Shown here: positions 1 to 10,767 of the stretch, one piece after another | How the letters are laid out: each line of letters opens with the position of its first letter | Numbering within the stretch: position 1 is the first letter of the stretch | Source: Adenophora triphylla var. japonica | Taxonomy: Eukaryota > Streptophyta > Magnoliopsida > Asterales > Campanulaceae | Reading direction: 5' to 3' | Assembly (NCBI GenBank): GCA_022495995.1 | Contig: JAFEMH010002604.1 | Coordinates: 62,001 to 126,000, forward strand | DNA: 64,000 nucleotides | Notes under the pieces: model-generated | The model's input: the letters and a program-made list of their open reading frames with translations, nothing else | Databases searched by the model: none | Told to the model about the DNA's origin: nothing | Program-made: the position numbers and the translations under genes

Positions 1-379
1 TTTTGATTGTTTATGAAAGTTTCTTGATATTGTTGCTAAATAAATACTTCCTCCGTCCCGATTTAATATTTTTAGCTACTTTACAAAAGTTATAGTTATA
101 TTTTTTCTTTGTCATACTTGCATGCAATTTTCTATGACATTTGATATTTGGTACAAAATTCACAGCCAAATTTCAGACATAAATATTTTCTTGTATGACG
201 CAGAAACTTTAAAGCCTAAATTTAAAAAAATAATTGAATGAGTTGCATTATACTAAAAATGACAAATAGAGAGTTGACTATGGGCGGCCTATGGCAAGCT
301 TTAATTGGACTTGTAAAAAGCGTACTCCCTCACTCAGTCTCACTCAAAAAAACACAATTTTTTATTTTGAATAATACAT
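1..379. other. AT-rich intergenic DNA, one Stowaway-like terminus
   Basis: No coding potential seen. Around 48-60 the string CTTCCTCCGTCCCG resembles the terminal inverted repeat typical of plant Stowaway MITEs (CTCCCTCCGTCCC). No matching inverted copy was found nearby, so this is at most a decayed end. Confidence 0.4.
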
Positions 380-388
380 TTAAAAAGA

Positions 389-539
389 GAGCAAGTTTTG
401 GGAGAAACTAGTTTCTCCGTAAATTATAAAAAGTCCACTTTTTTTCTACTTGCAAGTAGTTAGCGAATATTTAGGAACAGTTTATAAAACAGGACTTTCT
501 ATAACTTAAGGAGAAACTAGTTTCCCCCAAAATATTGTG
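389..539. mobile_element. Small Mutator-type MITE (foldback, ~150 bp)
   Basis: The two ends are inverted copies of each other: GGGAGAAACTAGTTTCTCCG near 400-419 mirrors GGAGAAACTAGTTTCCCCC near 510-528, and the match continues inward through a TTATARAAAGTCC stretch. The flanks TTAAAAAGA (380-388) and TTAAAAAGG (540-548) look like a 9-bp target duplication with one mismatch. That is the Mutator-superfamily size. The terminal architecture resembles the elements at 6387-6968 and 29496-30934. No coding capacity. Confidence 0.6.
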
Positions 540-574
540 TTAAAAAGGGAGACTCACAAAATAATTTTTTTTAA

Positions 575-745
575 TACTTCTTTATTATTCGTTGGACCCA
601 TTTATTATACTCACAATAATTATTCACTAACAATTCTCTACCCCAATTTCTCTCTTTTACGTCACTTTTCATACTCACAACACTTATTGCACTATACACT
701 CTCCTTAATTCTCATACAATACCAACTTTGTGTCTATTCGGGTGG
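575..745. repeat. Dispersed AT-rich repeat, also near 19290-19360
   Basis: The stretch with CTCTACCCCAATTTCTCTC followed by CACTTTTCATACTCACAAC recurs almost unchanged at about 19297-19350. A looser relative lies at 18535-18660. It probably belongs to a short Stowaway-like MITE family, but the termini here are not clear. Confidence 0.45.
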
Positions 746-760
746 AACGAAGGAAATATT

Positions 761-1055
761 TATTAGGAATATAATATCATTATATTATATTCAAGTATAT
801 ATTGTAATAAATAGATTAGAAAACATAATCCTTATATTAGATTAGAAAACACAATCTTAGAAACCTTCTCCTTCTAGGAGATTAATCCTTGTATTAGATT
901 AGGAAACACAATCTTAGAAACCTTCTCCTTCTAGGAGATTACTCATTGTAATCCTATAAATATGTATCTCTAGCATCATAATCAATTGAGTCATTCAATA
1001 CAATTCTTCTCTTTCCTGTTTTGATTGACTTCGTCTAACACTCATTATTCTAATA
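761..1055 (+). repeat. Copia LTR remnant
   Basis: An LTR-like segment sits directly upstream of a tRNA-Met-initiator primer-binding site. It has a TATA box (CCTATAAATATG, ~953-964) and a 57-bp direct duplication (834-948) containing CCTTCTCCTTCTAGGAGATT. The left boundary is approximate. No matching 3' LTR was found after the copia RNase H that ends at 10767, so this LTR may belong to a different, truncated element. Confidence 0.6.
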
Positions 1056-1067
1056 TGGTATCAGAGC
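1056..1067 (+). other. Primer-binding site (tRNA-iMet type)
   Basis: TGGTATCAGAGC is the standard PBS of plant Ty1/copia elements, complementary to the 3' end of initiator tRNA-Met. It follows the LTR remnant and fixes its orientation as +. Confidence 0.85.
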
Positions 1068-1170
1068 ATTAAGATCCATAGAAGAACTTCTCCACCAAAC
1101 CTCGCCACCAAAGCTTCCGCCAAACCATCATCAAAACTGCCCCACCCAAAAACAAAACCCCAAAAAAAAA

Positions 1171-1440
1171 AATTGATATTCAACCTCCTCGGCTCAAAAA
1201 CCCTTTTGATCGAAATTCCAAAAAAAAATTTTGGTATTCAACCCCCTCGGCTCAAAAACCCTTTTGACCGAAAGCCCAAAATTTTTTTTGGTATTCAACC
1301 CCCTCGGCTCAAAAACCCTTTTGACCGAAACCCCAAATTTTTTTTGGTATTCAACCCCCTCGGCTCAAAAACCCTTTTGACCGAAACCCCAAATTTTTTT
1401 TGGTATTCAACCCCCTCGGCTCAAAAAAAAAATTCCGAAA
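1171..1440 (+). repeat. 56-58 bp tandem array (5 copies) in copia leader
   Basis: The unit begins TATTCAACCCCCTCGGCTC, followed by AAAAACCCTTTTGACCGAAA and an A/T run. Copies start near 1177, 1235, 1292, 1348 and 1404. The array is open in one frame and would encode a repeated peptide around PPRLKNPFDR, but there is no sign that this is a real protein. It lies where gag and protease should be, between the PBS and the integrase remnant. Confidence 0.85.
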
Positions 1441-2325
1441 AAAATAAGATCATCGTAAGGAATTTGATAACATTTCATTCTCCACATTTTGTAGTAAAAA
1501 GGGAATACACCATGAATTTTCGGCACCCAAAACACCACAACAAAATGGTGTTGCCGAAAGGAAAAATAGGACTTTGTTAGATATGGCTCGTGTTATGCTA
1601 ATTTCTAGAAAAAATTCTAAAGGATTTTGGGTCGAGGCAATAAACACGTCATGTCACAATTCGAATAAAGTTTACTTAATACCTGGTACTACTATGACAC
1701 CCTATGAGATTTAAATGAAAATAAACCTACCGTACACTATTTTCACGTGTTTGGGTGTTTGTATTATGTTTTAAATGAGCTCCCTATTTAGGAAAACTTG
1801 ATTCAAAGAGTGACAAAGCTATATTTCTTGGTTACTCTCAAAACAATCATGCTTACTGAGTATATAATTTAAGATTAAAAACTATTCAAGAATCGGTAAA
1901 TATTGTTTTTAACGACTTTTTAAGTGTCACATGTGAACCAACTGATGATATGCCTCTGATGTTACTGGAAGAAGCTGCTGAAACAGGAACTGTTTCACAC
2001 GATCCAAACTACTGCATTCGGTGTTGCCCCAAGTGTTGTCTCTGATACGACAACACATGAGACAACACATGATTCCAGAACAGGCTGTAAATAATGTGTT
2101 AGAAGAAGAAGATGATGTGGTGTATCAACAGGCCAGGAGAGACCCCCCAGCAAGAATTAGGAATAACCATCTCACTACTCAGGTAATTGGGGAGGTTAAT
2201 GAGGGGATTCGTACAAGAAACAAGGAGCCCTTCAACTATAGAGAAATGTTAAGGTATGTGTGTATGTCCACCACATACTCCAAGGTAAAATACTCTTGTT
2301 TTGTTTTTGTTATTGAGCCTAAAAT
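1440..2325 (+). pseudogene. Copia-O integrase fragment (degenerate)
   Basis: From about 1447 a translation matching the copia integrase core can be followed: EFDN, then [15 protein letters not shown] with the catalytic Glu, then the WVEAINT segment, to about 1713 where a stop interrupts it. The upstream part (zinc-binding and first catalytic Asp) is missing and is replaced by the tandem array. 1714-2325 holds the degraded integrase C-terminus and linker (FGCL-type region near 1745-1800, PEQAVNN near 2075), with stops and shifts. Gag and protease are absent. The element is dead and is the host of the nested Copia-I. Confidence 0.75.
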
Positions 2326-2687
2326 GTGGTTGAAGCTTTAAAAGATAACTTTTGGATTCAAGCTATGCAAAAAGAGCTTGAACAATTTACCCAAAACAAT
2401 GTTTGGTGTTTAGTTCCTCGTCCATTTCATACTAATATAATTGGAACTAAATGGATTTTTAAAAACAAATCTGATGAATTGGGTAATATTGCTCGTAACA
2501 AAGCTCGTCTTGTGGCTCAAGGCTATACAGAAGTGGAAATAATCGACTATAACGAGACATTTGCACCTGTGGCTATAATTGAGTCAATAAAACTTCTTTT
2601 AGCTATAGCTTGTTACCTTAAAATCACATTACATCAAATGGATGTTAAAGCGGCTTTCTTGAATGGGTAATTAGATAAAGAGATTTA
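2326..2687 (+). pseudogene. Copia-O reverse transcriptase, N-terminal part
   Basis: Readable RT: WIQAMQKELEQF, GTKWIFKNK, NKARLVAQGY, ETFAPVA, and HQMDVKAAFLNG with the first catalytic Asp. A TAA stop at 2668-2670 follows the FLNG motif. At 2688 the reading frame is cut by Copia-I, with target duplication ATTTA at 2683-2687. The frame resumes exactly at 9620 when one TSD copy is removed. This shows Copia-I inserted into an already existing copia pol. Confidence 0.85.
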
Positions 2688-3571
2688 TGTTGGAAATGGG
2701 TAACGAAAGTTAAGTTTGACTTGTCGTTGACCTAACTTTCTAACGAAAGTTTGTTAACTTCCAACAGAGTTCGTTATTTGTTAACGAAGTAAGTTACAAA
2801 ATGTATTCTACATTTAGTGTAGATTATGAAACTCATTTATTGTCTCAAAAACCATTTCCGGGTGAATGAGAAATTAATGACAAAGTTTTGTAACTTAACG
2901 AGAGTTGTTTAAAGGGTTTTTTGATGTGGTTTGATGTGCTCGGCCGAGCAGAGTCCTTGACTCGACCGAGCATAGCATAGCAAATTGGCCAAGTCTCTGG
3001 ACAATATTGCTCGGCCGAGGCATATGCCTGCTCAGCCGAGTAGTATGATTGACACGGCCGAGCGAGTCTATTGACACGGCCGTGCAGATTGGTGCTCGGC
3101 CGAGCGAGTCCCTTGACTCGGCCGAGCAGTTCCTGAACAGGCGCCAATTCAAAAGAAAAGTTGTGTCTTTTCAAGGGAAAAGACACAAACCCCTTAACTC
3201 TCCTTATATACTTTCCCTCCGAATTTCAATTCATACATACAGTAAATTGAGCTTTCCTACACACATTTGAGATAGATTAACATAGCCAAATCATTTCATC
3301 TTGTTGCATAAATTCCTTCAAGTCCGAAAGTTCCAAACAATCACTTGTTCGTTAGATTAGTTATATTGGAGTGCTTATAACTAATTGTAAAGTCGTTTTA
3401 TCTTACGAGAGTTTTGTTATTCAACCGTAAGCACCGGTGCGGGACAAATAACTCTTACGGAGATTGTATACAATACAAGACTCGACTTGTCTCCTAATTT
3501 TTCCAATCTCCGTTAAATTCTCTGTTAAGTTTTCAGTTAAGTTCTTGAGAAACCATACCAAAAGTCCAACA
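2688..3571 (+). repeat. Copia-I 5' LTR (884 bp)
   Basis: Starts TGTTGG, ends CCAACA, and is near-identical to 8750-9614. It carries the palindrome cluster (2938-3130) followed by a TATA-like CCTTATATACTTT (~3201). The base after the LTR is not followed by a TGG-type PBS: the sequence ATCGTAAGAG comes immediately after, so the priming mode is unclear. Confidence 0.95.
2938..3130 (+). promoter_or_regulatory. GC-rich palindrome cluster (TCGGCCGA) in U3 of Copia-I
   Basis: Eight copies or close variants of GCTCGGCCGAGC lie within about 190 bp (near 2939, 2963, 3009, 3032, 3052, 3076, 3094, 3116). They sit about 80 bp upstream of the LTR TATA box. The 3' LTR repeats the cluster at about 9000-9172 with one copy fewer. 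The position fits a U3 enhancer. The binding factor is unknown. Confidence 0.75.
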
Positions 3572-3612
3572 ATCGTAAGAGTTATTCTGCTGTTTCTTAA
3601 GACCTTTCTACA

Positions 3613-5703
3613 ATGGCAAGTGAGAAAGACACTTCTGAATCATCCGGGCTTACTCCTCCTCTTCAAGGCAATTTAACGCCTCCTTCTCAAGGCGACGCAA
3701 CGTTCAACAATGTTGCACCCGCTCATACACCGCATCACCCGGGTCATGGTGAGAAACCCCCGAAGTTCACTGGTGTGGATTTCAAGAGATGGCAACAGAA
3801 GATGCTATTCTACTTGACCACCCTAAGCTTGCACCGCTTCTTAAAGGAAGATCCTCCGGCGGTGGCAAATGGTGATCCCGACCCTCAAAGGCTTATGGCC
3901 AAGGAGGCGTGGGCTCATGGTAATTTTTTGTGTAAGAATTACATCCTAAACAGACTCGACGATGCACTATACAATGTGTATAGTAACGTCGAGATAGCCA
4001 AGGCGTTGTGGAACACCTTGGAAAGGAAGTACAAGATCGAAGACGCCGGGTCAAAGAAATTTGTCGTCGGTAAGTATCTTGACTTCATGATGGTCGATTC
4101 CAAATCGGTAACAAATCAAGTGGATGAGTTCCAACTCATTCTACATGGGCTTGATGCTGAGGGGATGATCATGAATGATCCATTCAAGGTGGCATCAATT
4201 ATTGAAAAATTGCCGCCTTCATGGAAGGACTTCAAGAACTATCTCAAGCATAAACGCAAGGAGATGTCCTTGGAAGACATTGTTGTTCGTCTTCAAATTG
4301 AAGAGAACAATAGAAACAACGAGGTCAAGGATGCTAAGGGCAAGATGGCGGCTAAGGTCAATCTCGCCGAGGCTAGGACAAGTGGTACAAAGAGAAAGCA
4401 TTCTGGAAATGCCGGGAATGCTAAGAAAGGAAAGAATAAGGGCCATACAACTAAGAAGTTCAAGGGGTCTTGCTATAATTGTGGCAAACCGGGCCACTTA
4501 GCAAAGGACTGTCGTCTCCCGAAGAAAGAGGCAAATAATGTTGACGACATGGACCTAGACTTTGCAGCGGTGGTCTTCGAGGCTAACATTGCAAACTTGG
4601 ATGATAATCCAAAAGCTTGGTGGATAGATACTGGTGCTACCCACCACATTTGTGCCAACAAGGAGAGTTTCTCCTCCTATACTCCCATCTCCGGAAGAAA
4701 GCTCTACATGGGAAATTCTGCGACCTTCGATGTTCAAGGCATTGGAAACGTGATATTGAAGATGACTTCCGGAAAAGAAGTAACCTTGTTGGATGTGCTG
4801 CATGTTCCAGACATCCGTAAAAATTTAGTTTCCGGCGCTTTGCTTAGTAAGGCCGGATTTAGACTAGTGTTTGAATCTGACAAATTTGTAATAACTAAGA
4901 ATGGTTTGTTCCTTGGAAAGGGCTACCTCGAGGAGGGCCTTTTCAAGATGAATGTAATGAATATCGTCCGCCATAGTGCGAAGAATAAAAGTGTTGTTTC
5001 TTATGTTTACTTGTCAGAAAGTTCTAATTTATGGCATGATAGATTAGGACATGTAAACCTCGACACCATTAAGAAATTAGCAAAACAAGATTTAATCCAA
5101 ATGACTAAATCCGACTCGACTAATAGGTGCGAAGTTTGCGTTGAGGCAAAAATGACGAAGTCGCCATTTAATGCAATAGAAAGAAACACAACTCCTCTTG
5201 AATTAATTCACACCGATATATGTGATTTAAAACTTGTGCAAACTCGAGGAGGTAAAAAGTACTTCATTACATTTATAGATGATTGCCCAAAATTTTATTA
5301 TGTCTATCTCTTAAGAAGTAAGGATGAAGCCTTAGGGGATTTTGAGACTTATAAGAAAAAAGTTGAGAATCAACTTAACTTGAAAATTAAGAAAATTAGA
5401 AGCGATAGAGGTGGAGAATATGAAGCACTGTTTGAAGGATTATATTGGGAATCCGGCATAATTCATCAAACAACGGCTCCATATACCCCTCAATCTAACG
5501 GAGTTGCTGAACGCAAAAATCGTACTCTCAAGGAGATGATGAACGCGCTTTTGATAAATTCAGGCTTACCCGACAACTTGTGGGGGGAAGCCATACTCAC
5601 TTCTAATTATGTTCTTAATAAAATACCCAAGAAAGGTATTGATAAAACGCCCTATGAATTATGGCATAATCGTAGACCATGTTATAAATACCTTAAAGTG
5701 TGA
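3613..5703 (+). pseudogene. Copia-I Gag-protease-integrase polyprotein
   Basis: 696-codon frame from an ATG 41 bp after the 5' LTR. The Gag domain (about residues 35-250) has the copia pattern [19 protein letters not shown] zinc knuckle ([14 protein letters not shown]) starts at about residue 287. The protease active site [10 protein letters not shown] is near 336. The integrase zinc-binding region begins at LWHDRLGH and the core has HTDICD, FIDD and [11 protein letters not shown], so the catalytic D,D,E are present. The frame ends at a TGA at 5701-5703, immediately before a GCL motif. The downstream frame is the same, so this is a single nonsense change, probably in a tryptophan codon (inference from the family). 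Confidence 0.9.
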
Positions 5704-6386
5704 GGGTGTTTGACCATGGTTGAAGTACCTAAGCCGAAACAAGTCAAGATTGGTCCAAAGACCATTGACTGTGTTTTTATTGGATATGCCAATAATAGTA
5801 GTGCCTATTGTTTTATAGTGCACAAATCGGACATTCCTGATATGCATGTAGGAACTACTATAGAATCAAGGAATGCGGTATTCTTTGAAAATATCTTCCC
5901 GGCTAAGGACAGGAAAGATATAGGTTCTAATAAGAGAACTTATGAGTCTACAACCGGTCCTTCTCAAATAGAAGATGAAGAACCGAGACGTAGCAAAAGG
6001 GCAAGAGTGAAAAAATCTTTTGGTCCTGATTTTCTATCTTACATGTTAGAAAATGAACCAACCACTGTTAAAGAAGCTTTATCCGGTCCGGATAGTTCGT
6101 TCTGGAAAGAGTCTATTAACAGTGAAATAGAATCCATAATGCTTAATAATACTTGGGAGTTGGTTGATCTTCCTCCAGGATGCAAACCGTTGGGTTGCAA
6201 ATGGATCCTTAAAAGGAAGTATAAGGCAGATGGATCTATCGATAAGTACAAAGCACAGCTAGTAGCCAAAGGGTTTAAACAAAAGGAGGGATATGACTTC
6301 TTCGATATTCTCCTGTCACAAGGATCACATCTATATGTGTTCTCATAGCTATTGCAGCAGTGCATAATCTTGAGATACACCAAATG
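5704..6386 (+). pseudogene. Copia-I integrase C-terminus and RT N-terminus
   Basis: Continues in frame after the stop: VEVPKPKQVKIGPK, then DCVFIGYA (typical of the end of copia integrase). Then come a charged linker with RRSKRARVKK and the RT start (FWKESINSEIESI, LGCKWILKRK, YKAQLVAKGF). A frameshift near 6303-6308 breaks the frame ahead of the RT motif normally containing FxP. Coding resemblance resumes in another frame up to HNLEIHQM at 6386, where the MITE begins. Confidence 0.85.
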
Positions 6387-6968
6387 CGCAAAATCTAGGG
6401 AGAAACGCGTTTCTCCATAAGTTATGGAGAAACGGGTTACGGGTATCCAGAACCTTTTGAAAGGATATCCAGAAATTTTTGTATTGGCTATGACCTTGGC
6501 CCGTGGTTACTTCTGGATATCAGTCTCAAAGGTTCTGGATATCCAGAACCCTTTGTTCATGATATCCAGAACCTTTTGAAAGGATATCCAGAAATTTTGT
6601 ATTGGCCATGACCTTGGCCCATGGTTACTCGATATCGGTCTCAAAGGTTACGGATATCCAGAACCCTTTGTTCATGATATCCAGAACCTTTTGAAAGGAT
6701 ATCCAGAAGTTATGTTAAAATGGGACCAACACATACCCCAAATCTATATCCAGAAACCAACGAAAAGTATATCCAGAAAACAGTTAAAAGTATATCCAGA
6801 AACAAGTGAAGGCCATGACCAGAAAGTTGGTATGTGTTGGTCTCATTCTAACATAACTTCTGGATATCATGATCAAAGGGTTCTGGATATCCTTTCAAAA
6901 GGTTCTGGATACCCGTAACCCGTTTCTCCATAACTTATGGAGAAACGCGTTTCTCAGGAGACCTACTC
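6387..6968. mobile_element. Mutator-type MITE inserted in RT (TSD CACCAAATG)
   Basis: A 582-bp insertion flanked by a perfect 9-bp duplication CACCAAATG (6378-6386 and 6969-6977). Removing it rejoins the RT motif HQM and DVKTAFLNG. The ends form a long inverted repeat: GGAGAAACGCGTTTCTCC, then an ATAAGTTATGG hinge, then ACGGGTTACGGGTATCCAG. The interior contains several direct and inverted copies of GATATCCAGAACC. There is no coding capacity. The 9-bp TSD assigns it to Mutator. The terminal design matches 389-539 and 29496-30934. Confidence 0.9.
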
Positions 6969-8132
6969 CACCAAATGGATGTGAAGACAGCCTTCCTAAA
7001 TGGAGAGCTAGATGAAGAAATTTACATGGAACAACCCGAAGGGTTCGTGATTCCTGGTAAAGAACGAAAGGTGTGTAAACTTGTAAAGTCGTTGTACGGA
7101 CTAAAACAAGCACCTAAGCAATGGCATGAAAAGTTTGACCAAACTATGTTGTCAAATGGATTCAAGATAAATGAATGTGACAAGTGTGTCTACATCAAAG
7201 GAACATCTGAATCATTTGTAATAGTTTGTCTTTACGTGGATGACATGTTGATAATGGGAAGTACTCATGAATTGATCATGAATACCAAAGGCTTGCTAAA
7301 GAAGCACTTTGACATGAAGGACATGGGATTGGCTGATGTCATATTAGGAATAAGGATTTCTAGATCATTAGAAGGAATAGTCCTGTCACAATCCCATTAT
7401 CTGGAAAATGTACTTCAAAAATTCGATGTCATTAACAGCCCTCCGGCTAAGACACCGGTAGACTTAACTCTACACTTAGCAAAGAACAGAGGGGAACCAG
7501 TTTCTCAATTGGAGTATGCAAGAATAATTGGCAGTCTGATGTACTTAACGAATTGTACACGTCCAGACATTGCATATTCAGTGAGCAAACTAAGCAGGTT
7601 CACGAGTATTCCCAGTACAGATCATTGGAAAGCACTAATGAGAGTATTGAGATATTTAAAGTATACTATGAATCATGGGATACTTTATAAGAGATATCCA
7701 ACAGTATTAGAAGAATACTGTGATGCAAACTGGATATCGGACACAAAAGACTCAAAATCCACGAGTGGATATGTTTTCACTATAGGTGGAGGAGCAGTGT
7801 CATGGAAATCCTCCAAACAAACGTGTATAGCCAAATCCACGATGGAATCTGAGTTTATAGCTTTGGATAAAGCGGGAGAAGAAGCAGAATGGCTTAAAAA
7901 CTTCCTGGAGGATATTCCTTGTTGGAATAAACCTGTGCCTGCTGTTATGATACATTGTGATAGTCAATCAGCAATAGAAAGGGCACAGAGCAGTATGTAT
8001 AATGGTAAGTCTAGACATATCCGTCGTAGACATAATACCATTAGACAGTTGATCAAGAATGGGGTTATCACAATTGACTATGTGAAGTCAAATGATAACA
8101 TAGCGGATCCGTTTACGAAAGGTATAAATTGA
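6969..8132 (+). pseudogene. Copia-I RT palm and RNase H
   Basis: The open frame resumes after the [18 protein letters not shown] (first catalytic Asp), [18 protein letters not shown], the intact catalytic YVDDMLIMG at about 7236-7260, and LGIRI. The RNase H/tether region has [50 protein letters not shown], and [10 protein letters not shown] before a natural stop at 8130. This part is intact, so the element could have been functional before the MITE, the frameshift and the nonsense change. Confidence 0.9.
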
Positions 8133-8749
8133 GATCAACTGTATAAACTGTTAAGGGGAATGGGTTTAAAACCCACAATAAAAGGACTTATAGCGGACAC
8201 TCAACCTTGAGAAATGGAGATCCCAGGCCCTTGGGTCAATGAGACAACCAAGTTATAAGTTCTAGTAGAGTTACTTGGAAACAACAACTCGGTTTATTAA
8301 CCTGGAGATGTTGAATACTCATTCCCAGAACGTCCAAGTACAAGCACATGCAGCAGTGGTAAGGATAAGTTGAGAAAACTTTTAATGATTTATATACCTA
8401 CGGGTGGAGTAGTGCATGATACTCCTAATAGTATGAATCACCTATATAAGTGAGAAGTAACTTGGCCGCTTCTAATATGAACACTTATGAATGAGATACG
8501 GTCCAGGGCCGAAATGGACAAAACGTGAGAACAATATCTGTTAGAGCTATTATTATGTGAGTATTGTTGTCTTGGTATACATTATATAGTCACTGGTTCA
8601 AAGCGACTCGCTACCAAATGGCTAGTATATCCGATAATATTTTACTAGGGGAGATTCAAAGCCATAATCTATCTATGATGTAATAATAGTTCGCCGGAAC
8701 TTTTGGACGAAATTGTATACATGCATTAATTGTCATTCATGTGGGGGAT
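8133..8749 (+). other. Copia-I 3' untranslated region and polypurine tract
   Basis: Non-coding between the RNase H stop and the 3' LTR. The polypurine tract GTGGGGGAT (8741-8749) directly abuts the TGTTGG start of the 3' LTR, as expected for plus-strand priming. Confidence 0.85.
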
Positions 8750-9614
8750 TGTTGGAAATGGGTAACAAAAGTTAAGTTTGACTTGTCGTTGACCTAACTT
8801 TCTAACGAAAGTTCGTTAACTTCCAACAGAGTTCGTTATTTGTTAACGAAGTAAGTTACAAAATGTATTCTACATTTAGTGTAGATTATGAAACTCATTT
8901 ATTGTCTCAAAAACCATTTCCGGATGAATGAGAAATTAATGACAAAGTTTTGTAACTTAACGAGAGTTGTTTAAAGGGTTTTTTGATGTGGTTTGATGTG
9001 CTCGGCCGAGCATAGCATAGCAAATTGGCCAAGTCTCTGGACAATCTTGCTCGGCCGAGGCATATGCCTGCTCGACCGAGTAGTATGATTGACACGGCCG
9101 ACCGAGTCTATTGACACAACCGTGCAGATTGGTGCTCGGCCGAGCGAGTCCCTTGACTCGGCCGAGCAGTTCCTGAACAGGCGCCAATTCAAAAGAAAAG
9201 TTGTATCTTTTCAAGGGAAAAGACACAAACCCCTTAACTCTCCTTATATACTTCCCCTCCGAATTTCAATTCATACATACAGTAAATTGAGCTTTCCTAC
9301 ACACATTTGAGATAGATTAACATAGCCAAATCATTTCATCTTGTTGCATAAATTCCTTCAAGTCCGAAAGTTCCAAACAATCACTTGTTCGTTAGATTAG
9401 TTATATTTGAGTGCTCCTTATAACTAATTGTAAAGTCGTTTTATCTTACGAGAGTTTTGTTATTCAACCGTAAGCACTGGTGCGGGACAAATGACTCTTA
9501 CGGAGATTGTATACAATACAAGACTCGACTTGTCTCCTAATTTTTCCAATCTCCGTTAAATTCTCTGTTAAGTTTTCAGTTAAGTTCTTGAGAAACCATA
9601 CCAAAAGTCCAACA
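8750..9614 (+). repeat. Copia-I 3' LTR (865 bp)
   Basis: Pairs with 2688-3571. It lacks about 22 bp between two GCTCGGCCGAGC-type palindromes near 9010 that are present in the 5' copy, consistent with slippage between the palindromes. It is followed by TSD ATTTA at 9615-9619. Confidence 0.95.
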
Positions 9615-9619
9615 ATTTA

Positions 9620-10767
9620 TGTTGAGCAACCTAAGGGGTTTGAACACCCATTCCATACAAATCATGTATATAGACTTGAGAAAACATTATATGGCTTGAA
9701 ACAAGCTTCACGTGCATGGTATGGGCGTTTAACAAGTTTCCTAATTGAATATGAATTTGTTAGAGACGAAGCCAATATGACATTGTTTATTATAAGACAT
9801 GGTAAAGAACTTGTTATTGCTCAAATTTATGTTGATAACATAGTTTATGGATTCTTATCTAAAACTTGTTTGCAAAATTTTGTGAAGGCTATGACATCAA
9901 CTTTTGAGATGAGCATGACATGTGACTAAATTATTTCTTGGGTTTGCAGGTAAAACAGTCAAATGATGGGATCTTTATTTCTCAAAGCAAATATGCAAGA
10001 AGTTTGGTAAAAAGGTTCGATTTGTAGAGTGTCAAGAGTTCAAAAATACCTATGGGATCAACACTTAAAGTGGGCAAGGACCAAGGAAGGGAGGACGTTG
10101 ATCCGACTCTTTATCGATCCACGATAGGTAATCTTATTTATCTTACTGTCAGTCGTCCTGATATCATATTCAGCGTATGTGTGTGTGCTAGATATCAATC
10201 TAATACTAAAATTTCTCACCTAAACGATGTTAAAAAAATCATTAAATATGTTTTCGGGACTAGTGAGTTAGGAATTTGGTTTACTAAAGACACTAATACC
10301 AACTTAGTTGGTTTTAGTGATTCAGATTGGGTAGGGGATATGGATGATAGAAAAAGTAACAATGGGGTTGTTTTTTCTTAGGTAATAACCTAGTGTCATG
10401 GTATAGTCGCAAGCAAAATTGTGTTTTTCTCTCGACTGCTGAATTTGAATATGTAGCAGTCAGGAGTTGTTGTTCACAATTAATATGGTTAAAACATATG
10501 CTTGATTACTATAGTATTGATAGTAATATATTGACCATTTACTTTGACAATTTAAGTGCAATAAATATTTTTAAAAACTCGGTACAACACTCTCGCAATA
10601 AACACATTGATATTCGCCATCATTTTTTAAGAGATTTAGTTGAAAATGATTTAATCCAAATAGAGTATATTGATACCAAACATCAACTTGCTGATATTTT
10701 GACTAAAGCTCTTGACCATGAGAGATTTTCAAGTTTGAAAAAATCTCTTGGTCTGTGTTTTGTATAA
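9620..10767 (+). pseudogene. Copia-O RT palm and RNase H (resumes after nest)
   Basis: Continues the RT cut at 2687: YVEQPKGF, VYRLEKTLYGLKQASRAWY, then IYVDNIVYG at about 9828, where the second Asp of YVDD is Asn. There is a frameshift after 9900 (FEMSM), then SKYARSLVKRF, RSTIGNLIYL, and SRPDI. A stop at 10379-10381 precedes the RNase H block SWYSRKQNCVFLSTAEFEY, then NKHIDIRHHFLRD, HQLADILTKAL and LGLCFV, ending with a stop at 10767. Motif wording resembles Sirevirus-type copias (inference). Dead element: stop, frameshift and a changed active site. Confidence 0.85.

Larger units (their letters stand above)
2688..9614 (+). mobile_element. Copia-I, near-complete nested copia (TSD ATTTA)
   Basis: The boundaries are exact: TGTTGG at 2688 and CCAACA ending 9614, flanked by ATTTA at 2683-2687 and 9615-9619. 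It has two LTRs, one gag-pol, a 3' UTR and a polypurine tract. The order PR-IN-RT-RH is that of Ty1/copia. Gag-pol is broken by one nonsense codon (5701), a frameshift near 6305 and a MITE (6387-6968). The element is inserted in the RT of Copia-O. LTR differences include a 22-bp indel and a handful of substitutions, so it is older than Copia-A and Copia-B. Confidence 0.95.

Noticed and set aside
1173..1580. 135-codon frame as a proline-rich protein
   Set aside because: It is produced by the 57-bp tandem array and then runs out of frame through integrase DNA.
761..10767. LTR at 761-1055 and RNase H end at 10767 as one complete element
   Set aside because: No second copy of the LTR was found after 10767, so a complete element is not supported.
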